The notes under the pieces were generated by a model. It was given only the letters and a program-made list of their open reading frames with translations. It was not told where the DNA came from and searched no databases. This document shows positions 10,190 through 22,784 of a DNA stretch of 64,000 bases, in pieces. The DNA is from Citrus sinensis. Taxonomy: Eukaryota > Streptophyta > Magnoliopsida > Sapindales > Rutaceae. Numbering within the stretch: the stretch's first letter is position 1; every line of letters starts with the position of its first letter. Location: the NCBI RefSeq assembly GCF_022201045.2, contig NC_068564.1, positions 4,526,001 through 4,590,000 of the forward strand, read 5' to 3'. The translations under genes and the position numbers were made by a program.

Positions 10190-13100
10190 AAGATGAAGAT
10201 AGCGGAATGGCAATCAATGTTCGTTGGAAATTGTCCATTGCAGATTTCATCTACAAATACTACCATAGAACATCAAGTTCTCATCAAACATGGGCTCAAC
10301 TTCAGTGACAATTTTTATTGGATAGCATCAGCATTGGATTCACCTCGGCATCGACTCATCTAAAAGGTAATTTAAACACATTATCATGAAGACAAATAAT
10401 AAATAGCGCTATCCACTTTGTACTAACCTGAGAAAAACGAAACTTTTGCAGCTCCAGGGAGATCTCGACCTATTATTTCTCATTCATAGGCACCTAATCG
10501 AAAGAGAAAAGACGGATTAAGCAATACAATTGAAGGAAAAAAATTGCAATCAGCTGATGCAATAGAATATGCTGCAGACACAAAAACAAAGGGTGAGAAT
10601 CTATGTTTATATACTATCCATAAATAACATCGTTAGCTTTAATTAGTGTTTTTGTATATTGTTCAATCAACAGTGATGATTTTGTTGATACTTCTAAGGT
10701 AATTACATTGTACTACTTTGTATGACCATTCTCATTTTCTAAAATTCTGATAGGTTAAAATTCATCAAATTTCTTTTACGTACTTCCCAGAAATTGGAAG
10801 ATTAAATGTTTTCCTCATAGAGTAAAGCTTCTTTAAGATATTACAGGTGCATTTACGCCTAGAATTCTTACGGCTTTACTGGGTATTAGCGGAGCCGGGA
10901 AAACAACATTGATGGATATGCTTTCTGGAAGAAAGACAAATGGTATGGTTGAAGGGGGGGAGACAAGAGTGAAGGGTACCAGACGGTCCAAAAAACATAT
11001 GCAAGAATATCAGGTTACTGTGAGCAAACTGACATACATTCGCCACAGATTACTGTTGAAGAATCGATAACTTAATTAGCTTGGTTACGCTTGCCAACTC
11101 AGATTGATACACATACAAAATCTGTAAGGTTATTTCAAACTTTGTCTGTTGGATTTTAGAATAATCATCAAATCAAAAGTTTTTTTTTTTTTTGGCAAAG
11201 GTTCAGTTATAAGATAGCCCCAACTCACCATTTATGTAACAGGAATTTGTAGCAGAAGTTCTTCAACTGATTGAGCTGGATGAAATCAAGGATACTTTAG
11301 TAGGAATCCGTGGTATTAGTGGTGTATCTAGTGGGCAGCGGAAAAGGCTAACCATAGCAGGAGAGCTTGCGGCCAATCCATCCATAATATTTATGGATGA
11401 ACCCTCCTCAGGTCCAGATGCCAGAGCTGCTGCAATTGTCATGCGAGTTGTTAAAAATATAGAACGTACAAACGGGACCATAATATGCACCGTTCACTAG
11501 CCAAGTACTGACATATTTCAGTCTTGCAATGCACAAGCCTTACTTCATCATTCTTCTGGACTTCTCTAACAAAATAATACTTAATTTTGAAATGCTTTGT
11601 CTTCCCATGGAACACTGGATTGTTAGAAATTGCTATGGCAGCTTGGTTATCAACAAAGATTTCAGTTGCATCATCCTGAATCATTTTCAAATCTGTCATA
11701 AGCTTCCTTACCATAAGGCTTGATTGACTGCAGCAGCAGCTGCAATATACTCAGCCTTAGCGGTAGATTGAGCTACGATTTCCTGCTTCTTTGAACTCCA
11801 ACAGGAACAACCTGAACCAAGACTAAACAAGTAGCTTGATGTACTTCTCATATCATCACATGATCCTACCTAATCACTATCAGCAAAACCATAGCTCGTC
11901 TGCCTTTTCAAATTTTATTCCATGATCCAAAGTTCCCTCAATATACCTGAGTACCCTTTTAGCAACCTTGTAGTACAATTCACTTGCACAATGCATATAC
12001 CTGGACAACAAACTTACAACAAATATTATATCAGGTCTTGTCTTTGTCAAATACATCAAGCAACCTATAATACTCCTATATAATGCCTCATCAATTTTTT
12101 AGCACCATCATTTTTACTAAATTTCTCATTTTGAGCCAAAAGAGTACACACTGACTTGCAATCCTCTATGTTGAATTTCTTTAACACTTCTTTAGCATAT
12201 TTTTGCTGTCCAATGAAGATCCCTTGCTGTGACTTTTGTATCTCCAGACCTAGAAAGAAAGTCATCTCTCCTAGATCAGTCATTTCAAATGCTTGCATAG
12301 TTTGAACCTTAAATTGCTTCACCAATTTATTGCTTCATGTGACAAGCAAATCATTAACATAAAGTGAAACAACAATCAATTCATGATTAATTACTTGAAT
12401 ATCCAAACTTGATTCACTCATGCTCTTGTTGAAGCCTATGTTCAACAAATGATCATCAATTCTGCTGTACTAGACTCTTGGGGCCTGCTTGAAGCCATAT
12501 AATGCATTTTTTAACAAGTATACTTTCTTTAGATCTGCAACAAAACCCTCAGGTTACTCAACAAAGATTTCTTCATCTAAATAGTCATTTTAAAAGGCTG
12601 ATTTACATCAAGCTGGTAGATTTTCCACTACTTTTGTGTTGCGAGTGGTAGAAGCAATCTGATGGTGTCCAGCCGTGTTATAGGTGCAAAAGTTTCAGAG
12701 AAGTCAACACCAAATAGTTGAGCATACCCTTTCATAACCAGCATTGCTTTGAATTTGTTTACAGAACCATCAGCATTAAATTTGGTTCTATAAACCCATT
12801 TCACACCAATAGCCTTCTTGTGTAGTGGTCTATCCACCAACTCCCAAGTTTGATTCTTGTGAATCATCTTGATCTCATCTTCCATTGCTTCAAGCCAATT
12901 TGGATCCTTAGCAGCCTTATCATACCCTGTAGGTTCAAGCATAGCCATATTGCACTTTTGATAAATTTTTGTAAGTGGTATGGTACCTGTTATTGGCTCA
13001 TCATTAATTATATCATCATCTTGCAATTCTGATACTTTTTCTTCTGCATAAACTTGTTCAGGTTCAGCTGTTGCCCAATTCCATCTTCCGGCTTCATCCA

Positions 13101-16100
13101 ATTTAACATCTCTACTTACTATGATTCTTCCCGTTAAAGGTTGATAAACTTTGTAACCTTTGGTGAGAGTGCTGTATCCTATAAAAACTCCATATTTTGC
13201 CTTTTGATCCATTTTCTCTCTTTTTGCATCTGGAGATTGAGTAAAACACAAGCAACCAAAAATTCTCAAGTTCTGAATAGAGGGTTTAAAACCAAATCAT
13301 GCTTCAAAAGGTGTTTTTCACTTTAAAGCCTTTGTTGGTAACCAGTTTTGCAGAAAATACAGCAGTATTGACAGTCTTAACGCAAAACGCTTTTGGCATT
13401 TCCTTCTCAAACAACAGACATCTAGCCATCTCCATAATTGTCCTGTTTTTTCTCTCACTGACTCCATTTTGTTGAGGTGTATAGGTTGCTGTAAGTTGAT
13501 GTTCAATCCCTGCAGCTTCTCAAAACTTAACAAATTTATCAGTTATATATTCAATCCCATTACTAGACATAATCACCTTGATTTTACGGCTACTTTGATT
13601 TTCAATCCATGTTTTTAACTTCCAAAACACACTAGCAACTTCAGACTTTTGTTTGAGAAAATAAACCCAACACATTCTACTAAAATCATCAATAAGAACT
13701 ATAAAGTACCTGTTACCATTTAAGGATGCACTCCTCATAGGTCCACAAACATCTGTGTGGATCAACTGAAGCTTCTCAATTGCTCTTCATGCCTTATTAA
13801 CAGGGAATGACAATCTAACTTGCTTTCCCAGCTGACAAACTCCACATACTAATGCTCCTCCTCCATTGAAAGTCATTCCTTGCACAAGATCATTTTTTTT
13901 TTCATATAATCTAATGCAGAATAATGATAATGCCCCATCCGCTTGTGCCATAACTCAGCCTGGTTCATGGTATATTGATATGCACTAGATTCATCCTTGT
14001 TTCAATTTAAGCTGAAACGTTTGCTGTTTATTTTCATAGAGAACAACACTACACCATTTGGGTCAATAATGACACACATGTTAGTCTTAAATACAACAGA
14101 ATAACATTTCTCAAGCAATTGTCCCACATTCAACATATTTCGATCAATTTTAAGAATAAGTAATACATCAGAAATTAACTTTATACTTGTTGATCTTTTT
14201 ATTGCAACTATCCCTTTACCTTTCACTTCAATAAACTGCCTTTTGCCAACTTTAACTCTTGGCACTTCTAACTTGTTTACTTCTTTGAAAATAGATTCAT
14301 TGCAAGACATGTGATTTGTGCATCCATTGTCTATGAGCCAATCATCACTTGAACTGTTACTCGAAAAACAAGATACAACAAAAAATTGCTCATGTTGTTG
14401 TTGTTCTACTGCTTGAGCTTGGTGTCCTACTTGTTGTTTGTGTTTACACACCCTCTCCATATGTTCCATTTACTTGCATGCCCTGCATTGAATGTCAAGC
14501 CTTAACCAACATTTCTTTTGTGGATGAGAGGTTTTCTTACAATGAGGACACGGGGAGTGCTTGCCCTTGTTGCCTTCATTGATGCTACTTTCCCACTTCT
14601 TGTAATTCTTCTTACTCCATTGTTTCTTTTCTTTGCTGCCTCCTTGAGTTTGATCAGCCTTTTTCACTTGAAATGCTCCTTCAATTGTCTCCTCTTTTCT
14701 GTAAGCTCTCCTTTGTTCTTAAGCTTGTAGTGCATTGATGAGCTCTACCAATGTTATTGTTGACATATCTCTAGACTCTTCAAGTGAAGAGATTTTAGAT
14801 TCAAATCTCTCTGGCAAGGTCACCAAAATCTTCTCTACAACTCTTTTATCATAAAACTCTTCCCCTAGCATTTTAATTTTATTGGCAATCATCATCAACT
14901 TATCTTTGTAGTCATTAACTGTTTCTGTCTCCTTCATTTTCTGCATTTCAAATTCCTTTCTCAGGTTCAGGACCTGCATTTGTTTTGTCCTAACATTCCC
15001 CTGATATTCTTGCTTCAAAAGATCCCATGCATGTTTCACTGTTTCACATGTCGTGATCTTTGTAAAAATTGTCTCTGAAACTGCAGAGTGGATGCATGTC
15101 TTGGCCGTATATCCCTGTCATTCCTCATATGAGCTATTGGTGGATCCTCAGGATTTGCTTTCACCAAGTCCCATAAGTAACATGCTTGCAGGTATGATTC
15201 CATTTTCACAGCCCATATTTGATAATTTTCACCTGTGAAAACTAGAGGAGCTGATAAGAAACCATTTCCTGCTGTATTGAATTTTAGGTTGAAGACTAAG
15301 TGTTTGATTTAGTGTAGGAAACCTCTATGGATTCACTCACACCAGGTCCCTTAAGAATAAGGGCTTTGATACCACTTTGTTGGTTTTAAACAAAGAAAAG
15401 AGAAAACAGAAAAATTGGGGCTGTTAATTGCATATCATTCATTGCTGCAGTATTTGAATTTATACAGAGAAAAGAAACAAACAAAGCCAAAAAATCTGCC
15501 TACATATCTTTAACATATATCTGATATCATAAAATTCAAAAACAAATTGTTCATATAATCTTGCAGGATATTATTGACAAAATAATCATATCTTGCTGTT
15601 TTTATTTTTGCTCAAATCCTGCAGCAAATATATCATTGTCATCATGATAAAAACTAATTGCAGCAATACAATATTGTCATCTTCATCATGTTCAAGATTG
15701 TTTAATCTCAAAGATGTAAGTTCCCACTGCCACTGATTATTGCATGACTAAATTCTTGGTGATCAATGCTAACGTGTTTGGACCTCATGGGTAAAGCTTT
15801 AAGTAAACAAAGTGGAATTCCATGTTTCTGCCAAATCATTTATCAAATAATAAATCTTGCAGCTGATGTTGATGAAAAGAGGAGGAAAAATTATATATTT
15901 CAGAGAACTGGGTCAGAATTCAAGCAAGCTTATTGAATGTTTCGAGGTAAGCTCAAAAGAGTTAGCAATATACGAGAGCACACTACAGATTGCAAAAACA
16001 AAAGCTTAAGATTTAAGGCTTATATCTTTTCTGGCAGGGAACTTCTGGGGTGCGAAAAATCAAAGAAAATTACAATCCAGCAACATGGATATCACAGTTC

Positions 16101-17463
16101 ACAAGCCCTTCTGCAGAAGGTCAACATGCTTTCGATTTGTGTCAAGATGTCAAGATTTTTGCTTTTATTGATAATTGACCATCAGACAGTTCTTCTTTTG
16201 TATACTCTATGGCATGAAACAAACTAATATTTGTTCTTTCTTTCTTCTTTTCTTCTATGAAGGAAAAACAAAGAACTAGTCAGATAATTGAGCCTGCCAG
16301 CACAGGTTTCACAAGAACTACATCTTTTTACCCGCTTTCCACAAAACGGATTGTAGCGATTTAAAGCATGCCTTGGACACAACACCTTCCATACAGGAGA
16401 AGTCCCAAATACAACTGTTGCCTTTAGCTGTCATATATTCTTTACTACTTGGAGCATTTCTATGCCAAAAGGGACAGAACATTTAAGTCACACTTCTTAT
16501 TTTATCCAGCAATTTGTTCCTGACCAAAACGTTAATCTATCCAAGACAGAGTCTCGAGCTTTTTAACATTATTACTGGGGGACTGTACATGTGCAATCTA
16601 AAATGTCATGCTATTTGCTCTGTAGAAATAACGAGCAGGATCGTTTCACCATACTGGGATCTGTGTTCATTTTAGGCACATAAACTGTTCGCCTGTTATT
16701 CCATTCATAGTTACCAAACGCACAGTTGTGCACAAAGAAACATATTTTTCTTCACTTTGCAGGCGATAATAGAAATACCATATATATTACTCCAAGCAAT
16801 TCTATTTTCAATAATCACATGTCCAGCGATAAATTTCCACTTGTCGGTGTACAAATTATTTTGGTACTGCCACCGCATGTTTTGTTTCGTGCTCTTCTTC
16901 AACTAACTTTGGCATGCTGCTTGTATCAGTGACCCCTACTGCCCAAGTAGCTTCAGCGTCTACAAGTTTCTGCTTGTTTCAGGACCAGTAAGTCAACTCA
17001 GCCTGTTCTCTTCACATGGCTGAATTTTGCCAAATGTCACATGAAACAAATAGCAAAAGTTGCATGAGTTGTGAGCTGCGAGTTTGATTTCATGCAAATG
17101 CAACATGGTTAAATTTGCGCATACTACAGTATATGCACATTCTTCTTACACTTACAATAAGCTTCAAGTCAGCTTCCACAAGAATTGTAAATTCTGTTTG
17201 CTGGAAATACCAAAATGGTGGATATAGATTTATTGGATTTGTCCCACAACATGGTCCTTAAAAGGAGATACAATATGGAGATACAAAAGGAGGAAATTAC
17301 AACCTGCGAAGAGACCAAGGCAATCAATGCATTCTTGCAAAGTTATTATGGTTATAAATATGATGATTTGCCCCGTCTAGCTGTTGTACTTCTTGTATTT
17401 CCTCTAATATGTGCATTAGATTTTGGATATTCAGTAGCAAAACTGAACTTCCAGAAGAGATAA
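10190..17463 (+). pseudogene. ABCG full-size (PDR-type) transporter pseudogene, C-terminal half
   Basis: Only the second half of a PDR protein is present. Fragments in order: end of the first membrane domain and linker (about 10260-10600, HGLNFSDNFYWIA, then PGRSRPIIS); second nucleotide-binding domain (10840-11500) with Walker [10 protein letters not shown], signature [12 protein letters not shown] and Walker [17 protein letters not shown]; then, after a Copia insertion, LMLMKRGGKIIYF (15862-15945), KIKENYNPATW (16050), second membrane domain pieces (16270-16980) and the typical C-terminus (17190-17463), ending LNFQKR and TAA. In-frame stops occur, for example after ITVEESIT and where HQPS should follow CTVH, and several frame changes lie in the membrane domain. 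The first NBD is absent; a hAT MITE ends just upstream. Family members export hormones, terpenoids or lipids at the plasma membrane; this copy cannot. Confidence 0.88.
11517..15700 (-). mobile_element. Broken Ty1/Copia retrotransposon inserted in the ABCG pseudogene
   Basis: Read on the minus strand the parts come in Copia order: a terminal repeat (from 15378 to roughly 15700, starting tgttgg on the plus strand), a primer-binding site for initiator Met tRNA just inside it (tggtatca, 15367-15374), gag (around 15040-14700), zinc knuckle (about 14550), protease (about 14340), integrase (about 13900-13300), reverse transcriptase (about 13270-12070) and RNase H (about 11720-11520). Integrase before reverse transcriptase marks the Copia class. 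A terminal repeat is recognisable only on the high-coordinate side. The copy is broken, with more than five breaks, and looks old; its outer boundaries are approximate. Confidence 0.9.
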
Positions 17464-18607
17464 AATAACAGCAGATAAAATTTTCAGCCTCGAAGAGACA
17501 CTCAGTCGTATTGATGAATCATTTGTGATCAATAAATATTGCACGATTATCTGACAAGAAAAAACTAATATTGTGTGATTGATTAGACAATGCCTTGTAT
17601 ATGATTTCAAGTCATTAATTCTGTGCGCCACAACCGCACAATTTTTTTATTTTATTTTATTTTATTTCATCTTAATGAACTTAATAAAAACTCAGGATAC
17701 AGTTTTATCTTTTCGAATTTTGAAATCACTCGAGAGAATGCTAAAAGGAGACTCTTTAATTTTAAGATATTTGAGGAGACTAAAAAATGAATTGATGCAG
17801 TGGTTCACGAGTTTACAGTTGTATATTCTTTCCATTCTATAATAATTTAGCATGTCTAATTGTATAACATGATTTAAAATGTACATCATTTTAGGTATGC
17901 TGAAATTTTAGGTATGATTTCGAATATAATAAGGGTTTCTTCGTAACGCTTGAGTTCGAACATGATAAAAACTCCCTTATAAGGGAGTCAACGAATCACT
18001 TTCTTTTTTCCTTTTATTGGTTGAGTGAGAACATTTGGGGAACAGAAACTTAAAAGCAGTTTAGCCTGCGGATATAAAGATTAAAGAAGAGGAGGGTATT
18101 GGTTAGAAATGGAATTTGCTTGGCCTTTTATCATATGTACTGCCACTACCCATTATCAAGTATTTTCTCATAAACACTTAACAAAATAAAAGGTTCTAAA
18201 TTCTAAACTTGTTTACATATGAAACATCTTTTGCATGTTTTCAGGAAAATATTAATTGATTTTTTAAAGATATGCACATGAAAATATTGGATTTGAATTT
18301 ATTGCTGCGCTTATTTTTGTGATGATCTTTTAAAAAGATGTGATTGATAATTATTTGATATAAATAAATAAGTAATTAAATATTATCCATAAACGCATTA
18401 TCATAAATGTACACGTACAAAAGATTATGAAAAATAATTACGAAATAAAAATTCTATTAGTATTAATTAATTCAATCGACAAGATCTCTTAAAATATTTA
18501 AAAGATTTGAAATCTAAATTTCAATTGTATCGATCCATTGCTACATTTTTTATCCTTCACATAGACCACATCACTCAAAATTTTTTATAACCTCTTAATT
18601 AGTGTAA
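17464..18607. other. Intergenic, nothing recognised
   Basis: AT-rich DNA downstream of the ABCG pseudogene, with a short tttta-repeat at about 17645-17670. No coding or repeat structure seen. Confidence 0.5.
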
Positions 18608-18856
18608 AGTGTTGTTTAGTATTGAGATTAGATAGCTGTAACATTTAAGCAATAAAAACTAAAATGTTTGATAGTTTCTGTGGCATGGAAACTAAGTTAA
18701 TTTAATTTATTACTTGTATGATTAAAAAAAATAATATCTTTACTATTTTTATCAAAATTATTAATTAAAATTCATGTATACTACACACCATTAACTTTAT
18801 TTTATAAATACAATTTTTTCCACAAAAATTACAGTATCTCAATACTAAACAATATC
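18608..18856. mobile_element. PIF/Harbinger-type (Tourist-like) MITE, 249 bp
   Basis: Terminal inverted repeats share a perfect 17-bp core, TTGTTTAGTATTGAGAT on the left and its complement on the right (18836-18852). A 3-bp TAA duplication flanks the element (18605-18607, 18857-18859), the signature of PIF/Harbinger. The interior shares tacttgtatgat and ttttatcaaaattatt with the MITE at 30660, so the two belong to one family. Non-coding. Confidence 0.8.
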
Positions 18857-19248
18857 TAAAACCATTAAGAAGATCCCATTAGGACATAAAAGAAGATCCC
18901 AGGACACTGAGGTGTCAAATGTTCAAATAATGCACATTCCATTCAAGAGAATAATGCATTAACTTATAAATAACTCTCAGGTTAATTTTTACTTACTTTT
19001 TTTTTCACTTTTTAATTCTCTTTTTATGTAAAAAAATGCCAAAAGAGTTTGAGATCAATTCCTACTTCAGTATGCAGGATGCTCAAAACTCTTATGAGTT
19101 TTGAACTATTTTTTAACTTGTAAGAACTATCGATACTAAATATAGTAATTTCGCCTTGCGAAGTTTAATATTCTGTGTGCATAAATTAAATCTTAATTAA
19201 TTTTAAAATAATCATGTGTCGAATTACTATATAAGTATAGTATAGAAT

Positions 19249-20183
19249 TAGGGATGGCAATTGGGAGGGGAGGGGAGGGGACCGATCTCCCCGTACCCAT
19301 CTCCGATATTTTGCGTATGTCCCCGTCCCGTCCCCGTCCCCGTCAGAATTACTTGAGAGAATCCTCATCCCCTCCCCGAATAATAACAGGGGATCCCCGA
19401 ATAACTAATTTTTTTTTTTTCAATTTTGAGTTAATCATATTAAAATAAAAAATTCAAATAAAAGCAAAGTTCGAAATATATCTTACATTAATATCTATTA
19501 CAAAAGTCACATACATTAAATTAGTAAGTAACGCAACATGCAAGGAATACAAACTTCTTTTACAAAACTATCATGAACAAATTAATAGTTTAATACAAAA
19601 TTGTTACAAATAAAATTGAATTTAGATTCAAAATTAACTTTTTCAATGGTAGCGTGGGCACTTTATAAATGTGGACTATTCTCTTTACAACACAATAGTT
19701 AAATCGGAGCAAATCAAAGCAAATATTAGATTAGATTAGATTAGATTAAATATTAAAATTGTGATTCGCTGTGGGCAATTATAACATCTAAAAATAAATA
19801 AAAAATAGATTTAAGTTTAAAATATTTAAAGAATATTAAAATTAAAAAAATGTTTGGCTAATAGAATCTACTCGGTCTTTTTAATGTTCTAAATAAAAAT
19901 TTAGGACTTTAATTAGTTAATTAGGCCTAAAAGTTTAATAATATAAATATTTTGATATTTTTTATTTTTACCAATATTTATAATTTTATAATTTAAATTT
20001 TATAATTTATTTACTAGTAATTTTAAAAAATTAAAATGGGGAAATGGGTAGGGGATGGGGATTCCACCTCATCCCCGTTCCCTCCTCGAATAAAAAATTG
20101 GGTATGAAATTATCCTCATACCCTCCCCGAATGAGGAAAATCCCCGAGGGTACCCGTCCCCGTGGGGATTTTTGCCATCCCTA
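19249..20183 (+). mobile_element. Non-autonomous hAT-type MITE, 935 bp, copy 1
   Basis: The ends are TAGGGATGGCAA and TTGCCATCCCTA, flanked by a perfect 8-bp duplication TATAGAAT (19241-19248, 20184-20191). Both subterminal regions carry many cccgtcccc / ggggagggg motifs. No transposase reading frame is present. A copy in the opposite orientation lies at 61482-62438 and matches along its whole length, so both were probably mobilised by the same hAT transposase. Confidence 0.93.
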
Positions 20184-20191
20184 TATAGAAT

Positions 20192-22784
20192 ATATTTTTT
20201 TCTAAGGACTTAGTTGAATAGTTTTTAAACTAATTTTCTTTAATTGACTACTCGAATTTAATTTGTAAAAAAGGTTAGGAACAAAAAAATCAATTTGAAT
20301 GCTTGTAGGCTGTAGCACTTACCGATACCTTCTTCTTCTACACCATCAGTAATAATTTTCCAGTCACTTCTAGATTTCAATCAGTTCAAGTAAATTCCAA
20401 TGCACCTTAAAAGCATATAGAAATATGCAAAAAACATTATACCATGCGACTAAAGAAAATTAGAAAGATTAAACTGTTGTGGCATATGGTGGTGCTAGTT
20501 ACATTCAATTAATAAGAGTAAAACGACTCGTCATGGACAAGAATTTTGAGTGTCGAACTTATTTTACAGATGAGACTGGATTTGGTTTCCATTTATTCAG
20601 TAGTTCGAACCGATGAAACCACGAAGATGAGACGACATGTTGTCTTACTTTCAAACAAGTTAACGACAAATAATTAAAGTTATAAAATGATATACAGGTC
20701 TCTCTCAATACAAATCATTCCAATTTACACATTGATTGATGATATTGTCCCAAAAAAAAAAAAGAAAAAGGTTGATTATTGATTTTTAGCCTGAGTTAAT
20801 TAGTGAATTGATTAGCAAGAACAGTTTCAGTCAATTTGAATTAAGCTCTCCATTTGTGCATTTAAAAGTGCATCTAAATTAAAGTTTTGTCGGCTGTCGT
20901 GTGGCTCTCCAAAAAGACCAAGCTGATAAGTGATACATCACATCATATGATGCCCCATTTTAATTTAAATTACTAAAGATGAAACTGAGAATTGATTGAT
21001 AATCCACTCACGTTTGAAGCAAATAAGAAATTTAGCCTTCTCCTGCCTTTCAAAAGATGTAACGACATGTTACCTTATTTTCAAATAAATGAACGACATG
21101 TCTTTCATCGTATTTATTTGAAGACGTGTGATAAAACATGAATTATTTGTGTGATCAATTTATTTTGTGCTAAGAAATTACATTTGGTATGATTTATGTA
21201 GTTGCTGCTTGTATAAAAGCATACGTATATTTTCTTTATAAATCATTTTATTTTATTTTTTTATGAGATAATTTATTGATGTTGAAATAATTAATAGGTG
21301 ACGCAAAATTTAAGATTTTAGAGAATGCTAAAATAAATGGTATGGGATATACCACTGAATGCAGTATTCTATTAGATCCGAAATAAGAACAAGGAGGCTG
21401 GCAGAATTCCATTAGTTAATCGCCACCATGAAAAGGAATGATAAAACTAAACAAAATTAGTTTGAAGATTCAACATGATCAGACAGACGCTTCAAGAGGA
21501 TCAAATCCAGTTATGGAGTGACAGAAATAAACTAATTTTATTAAAATGGCATAAAATCATGAGTTGATAAATAATAATGATAAAAAAATAAACTTTTATA
21601 ATGATTAAAAATATATTTCTTTCTCTGAAATTGATTAAAGTTCGTATTATATTATAACTTGTTAAAAACATCTCCATCTTTTATTATAACTTGTTATAAA
21701 CTATCCACATGGCAGCGAGTTTACGCCAGTTTGTTTAGTAACGAACATCTCCTTTTACCATAGTAGGTAACAATGCAATGATAGTTTCATAACAAATCAC
21801 AAATTAGCATCACTTGCAGGTGATTTTCAGTGGAAGAAGGGAAAGGTTATATACAAGAAGGTAAAGGTTGCTGTGTAATAGATCGGTCAAGAACACACCT
21901 GAAGACACTGCTTCAGTTCCATGGTTTCCGTCTGGCACAACCAACAAAAGGAATCAGTAATAAAACTCCCCAAAACACATAAGAAAAAGAAAGAAAATGT
22001 TAAGAGATGAATAACTTCGAAACAATACACAGATAAAGCACACATTCTACTTAAGGGCAACTATCTTGCATTATACAGCTAACAAATGTGATGCACCCAT
22101 TGTTACTAGCTGTTCTTTGAAAAACAAATGTTAGGAAAGTAGGTCCAGAATTTCACCCCTTGATCGTCATTTGTGACCATCAAACATCAAATGCACAGGA
22201 TAAATGCAAATATCCTTGACGAAATTTAGTATGATATCAAAACTAACAGGTTTGTCAAACCACATGGGTGAGGAATTGAAAGAGGAATTCAACTTCCAAC
22301 TTTTGGTTGGACAATTCACAGTTCAAGAACAAAGATTACCAACGGTGTGCTCCACATTAGGGTGCACTTTAATAAAACTTTCAGAATTAATAATCAGATG
22401 TTTACTGGTTGGTTTGGGGCTATTACCAATTATGGTGCATGTCATTCTACTAGGACGATCTAGCCATCCCAACCCTTATACTGCAAAATCGGCAGAATGG
22501 GATAAAGTGGGAGTGATCTAGGTGCTTAAATACAAATCAAGTTGAAAAGAAAAGTTCTACAAATGGCGATAGGGCGGCCCCAATTTTATGCAAGATGACA
22601 GCACCGAAGACAAAGACAATTAGAAACTAAGATCAGCCAATTGGCACCCAGCACTAAGATACTGCCATCATGACTATCCCAGAACAGCAATGCTTTTAGG
22701 GAAAGAAAAAAAAAAGATAAAAGTTATTTATTAAAAAAGAAACAGAACAAGAACAGATAAGAGTCCAATAGTAATTACCTCTAA
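20192..22784. other. Intergenic, 3' flank of ATG3
   Basis: AT-rich DNA of about 2.6 kb. The part nearest 22784 probably holds the ATG3 3' UTR. An open frame at 22204-22521 (+) has no recognisable features. No repeat structure found. Confidence 0.45.

Noticed and set aside
22204-22521. Open frame of 105 codons on the plus strand beyond the ATG3 3' end.
   Set aside because: No known family features and no exon-like boundaries; probably chance or antisense to the ATG3 3' UTR.
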